From Bacilli bacterium (GTDB lineage Bacteria; Bacillota_I; Bacilli_A; RFN20; CAG-826), in the NCBI GenBank assembly GCA_024693415.1, contig JAILKX010000176.1, positions 1-5,252 on the forward strand: a DNA stretch of 5,252 nt, read 5' to 3'. The position numbers were made by a program, and so were the translations under genes. Shown here in pieces: positions 4,688 to 5,252 of the stretch (position 1 is the stretch's first letter; each line of letters opens with the position of its first letter). The notes below the pieces were generated by a model. It was not told the DNA's origin. It ran no database searches and saw nothing but the letters and a program-made list of their open reading frames with translations.

Positions 4688-5252
4688 TCATTTTTTGTCG
4701 ATGATATTGGAATGCTTTTCGAGGAAAGCGTGGATTTTGATGAGGGTCGGCTCGCAATCCCTGTACTTCACCTCCTCGTAGAGCAAGGGGGAGGTCAGGG
4801 TGTCGAAGTCCTCTTCGTAGGCCCTGGAATCGATGATGCCTTTCATGACGTCGTGGAGCTTGATGTATCTGCGGCTCGAATAGCAGACCGGGTTCTCATA
4901 TCGGTATTGCCGCACGTCGTAGAACAATCGGGCGACGCCTTCATCGAGTTCGAACGATCCGAGAATCTTGAAGAGGTCATATACGTGGCGCGACCGCCTG
5001 GCGCATCGGTTTATGACGTAATAGTCGCATAGGGCGTAGGTCTTATCCACCACTGTTCTGCCAAGCGATTGGACCGGGACGTCGAACGGTTCCAGCTCGT
5101 ATTGCCTCACAAGGTCGTCGCGGCCTATTTTCGCGAGGTATTCGCCGATGAAGGATTGGATGGGTTTGGTCTCGTGCGGGAAGCAAGGCATTTGCCCCGC
5201 CAGCTCGATGATGATCTTCTTCTCAAGGCTTCCGCCGGGGACCAAGGACGGG
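4688..5252 (-). CDS. AbiEii/AbiGii-type nucleotidyltransferase toxin, C-terminal part (cut by window edge)
   Basis: The frame is open from the window edge at 5252 to the TGA at 4688-4690, giving about 187 residues. A TTG at 5243-5245 could be read as a start, but the frame continues past it with no strong ribosome binding site, so I treat it as 5'-truncated. The recognisable segment is VQSLGRTVVDKTYALCDYY followed by R..RHVYDLFKI, matching the 'peRT..EK..AL.dyy ... R..RD/HyYDLy.l' pattern of the AbiEii family (formerly DUF1814) C-terminal half. AbiEii proteins are nucleotidyltransferase toxins of type IV toxin-antitoxin and phage abortive-infection systems. The N-terminal catalytic G-S and Asp motifs would lie in the roughly 100 residues outside the window, as would any AbiEi antitoxin gene, normally upstream. 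Whether the protein is an active toxin cannot be judged from here. Confidence 0.8.
   Translation of the reverse strand, partial: PSLVPGGSLEKKIIIELAGQMPCFPHETKPIQSFIGEYLAKIGRDDLVRQYELEPFDVPVQSLGRTVVDKTYALCDYYVINRCARRSRHVYDLFKILGSFELDEGVARLFYDVRQYRYENPVCYSSRRYIKLHDVMKGIIDSRAYEEDFDTLTSPLLYEEVKYRDCEPTLIKIHAFLEKHSNIIDKK

Noticed and set aside
1..5252. CRISPR arrays, insertion sequences, attachment sites, long direct repeats
   Set aside because: None seen. No regularly spaced repeats, no transposase or integrase motifs, and no target duplications outside the small element at 548-627.

Overview
The window looks like bacterial chromosome, most likely from an anaerobic or fermentative Firmicutes-type organism. 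The evidence is: strong Shine-Dalgarno sequences (AAGGAGGT, AAAAGGAGG), sigma-A-like promoter boxes, GC-rich coding sequence set against AT-rich spacers with short U-tract terminators, and a ferredoxin-linked transhydrogenase (NfnAB) typical of anaerobes. The lineage is an inference; there is no rRNA or other marker gene to fix it.

Layout. Positions 1-54 hold the last 17 codons of an unrecognised plus-strand gene. It is followed by a YbgC/FadM-type hotdog acyl-CoA thioesterase (76-489). A 177-bp spacer (490-666) separates this from everything to the right, which lies on the minus strand. This convergent spacer is packed with structure: a bidirectional terminator (513-552), a compact element able to fold into a closing stem with three hairpins (548-627), the minus-strand terminator of nadK (619-651), and a plus-strand terminator that overlaps the nadK stop codon (660-690).

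The minus-strand block is transcribed from right to left. First comes the C-terminal part of an AbiEii/AbiGii-type nucleotidyltransferase toxin (4688-5252, cut by the window edge) with its own terminator. Next is an AT-rich spacer with a possible promoter, then a short-chain dehydrogenase (3747-4544). After it comes a tightly packed cluster: nfnA (2826-3683), nfnB (1369-2823) and nadK (667-1362), with gaps of 2 and 6 nt. A promoter-like TTGACG-17-TAAAAT sits at the very end of the dehydrogenase gene. A strong hairpin lies between it and nfnA, so the nfn cluster may have its own, possibly attenuated, transcription start.

Functionally, the nfnA-nfnB-nadK cluster reads as an NADP(H) supply unit. 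NAD kinase makes NADP+ from NAD+, and NfnAB reduces it by electron bifurcation/confurcation with NADH and reduced ferredoxin. The upstream dehydrogenase carries an arginine pair where NADP(H)-preferring SDRs bind the 2'-phosphate, so it may use that NADPH. I see no clearly new multi-gene system. The most unexplained items are the structured element at 548-627, the promoter and hairpin at the SDR/nfnA junction, and the linkage of nadK to nfnAB.
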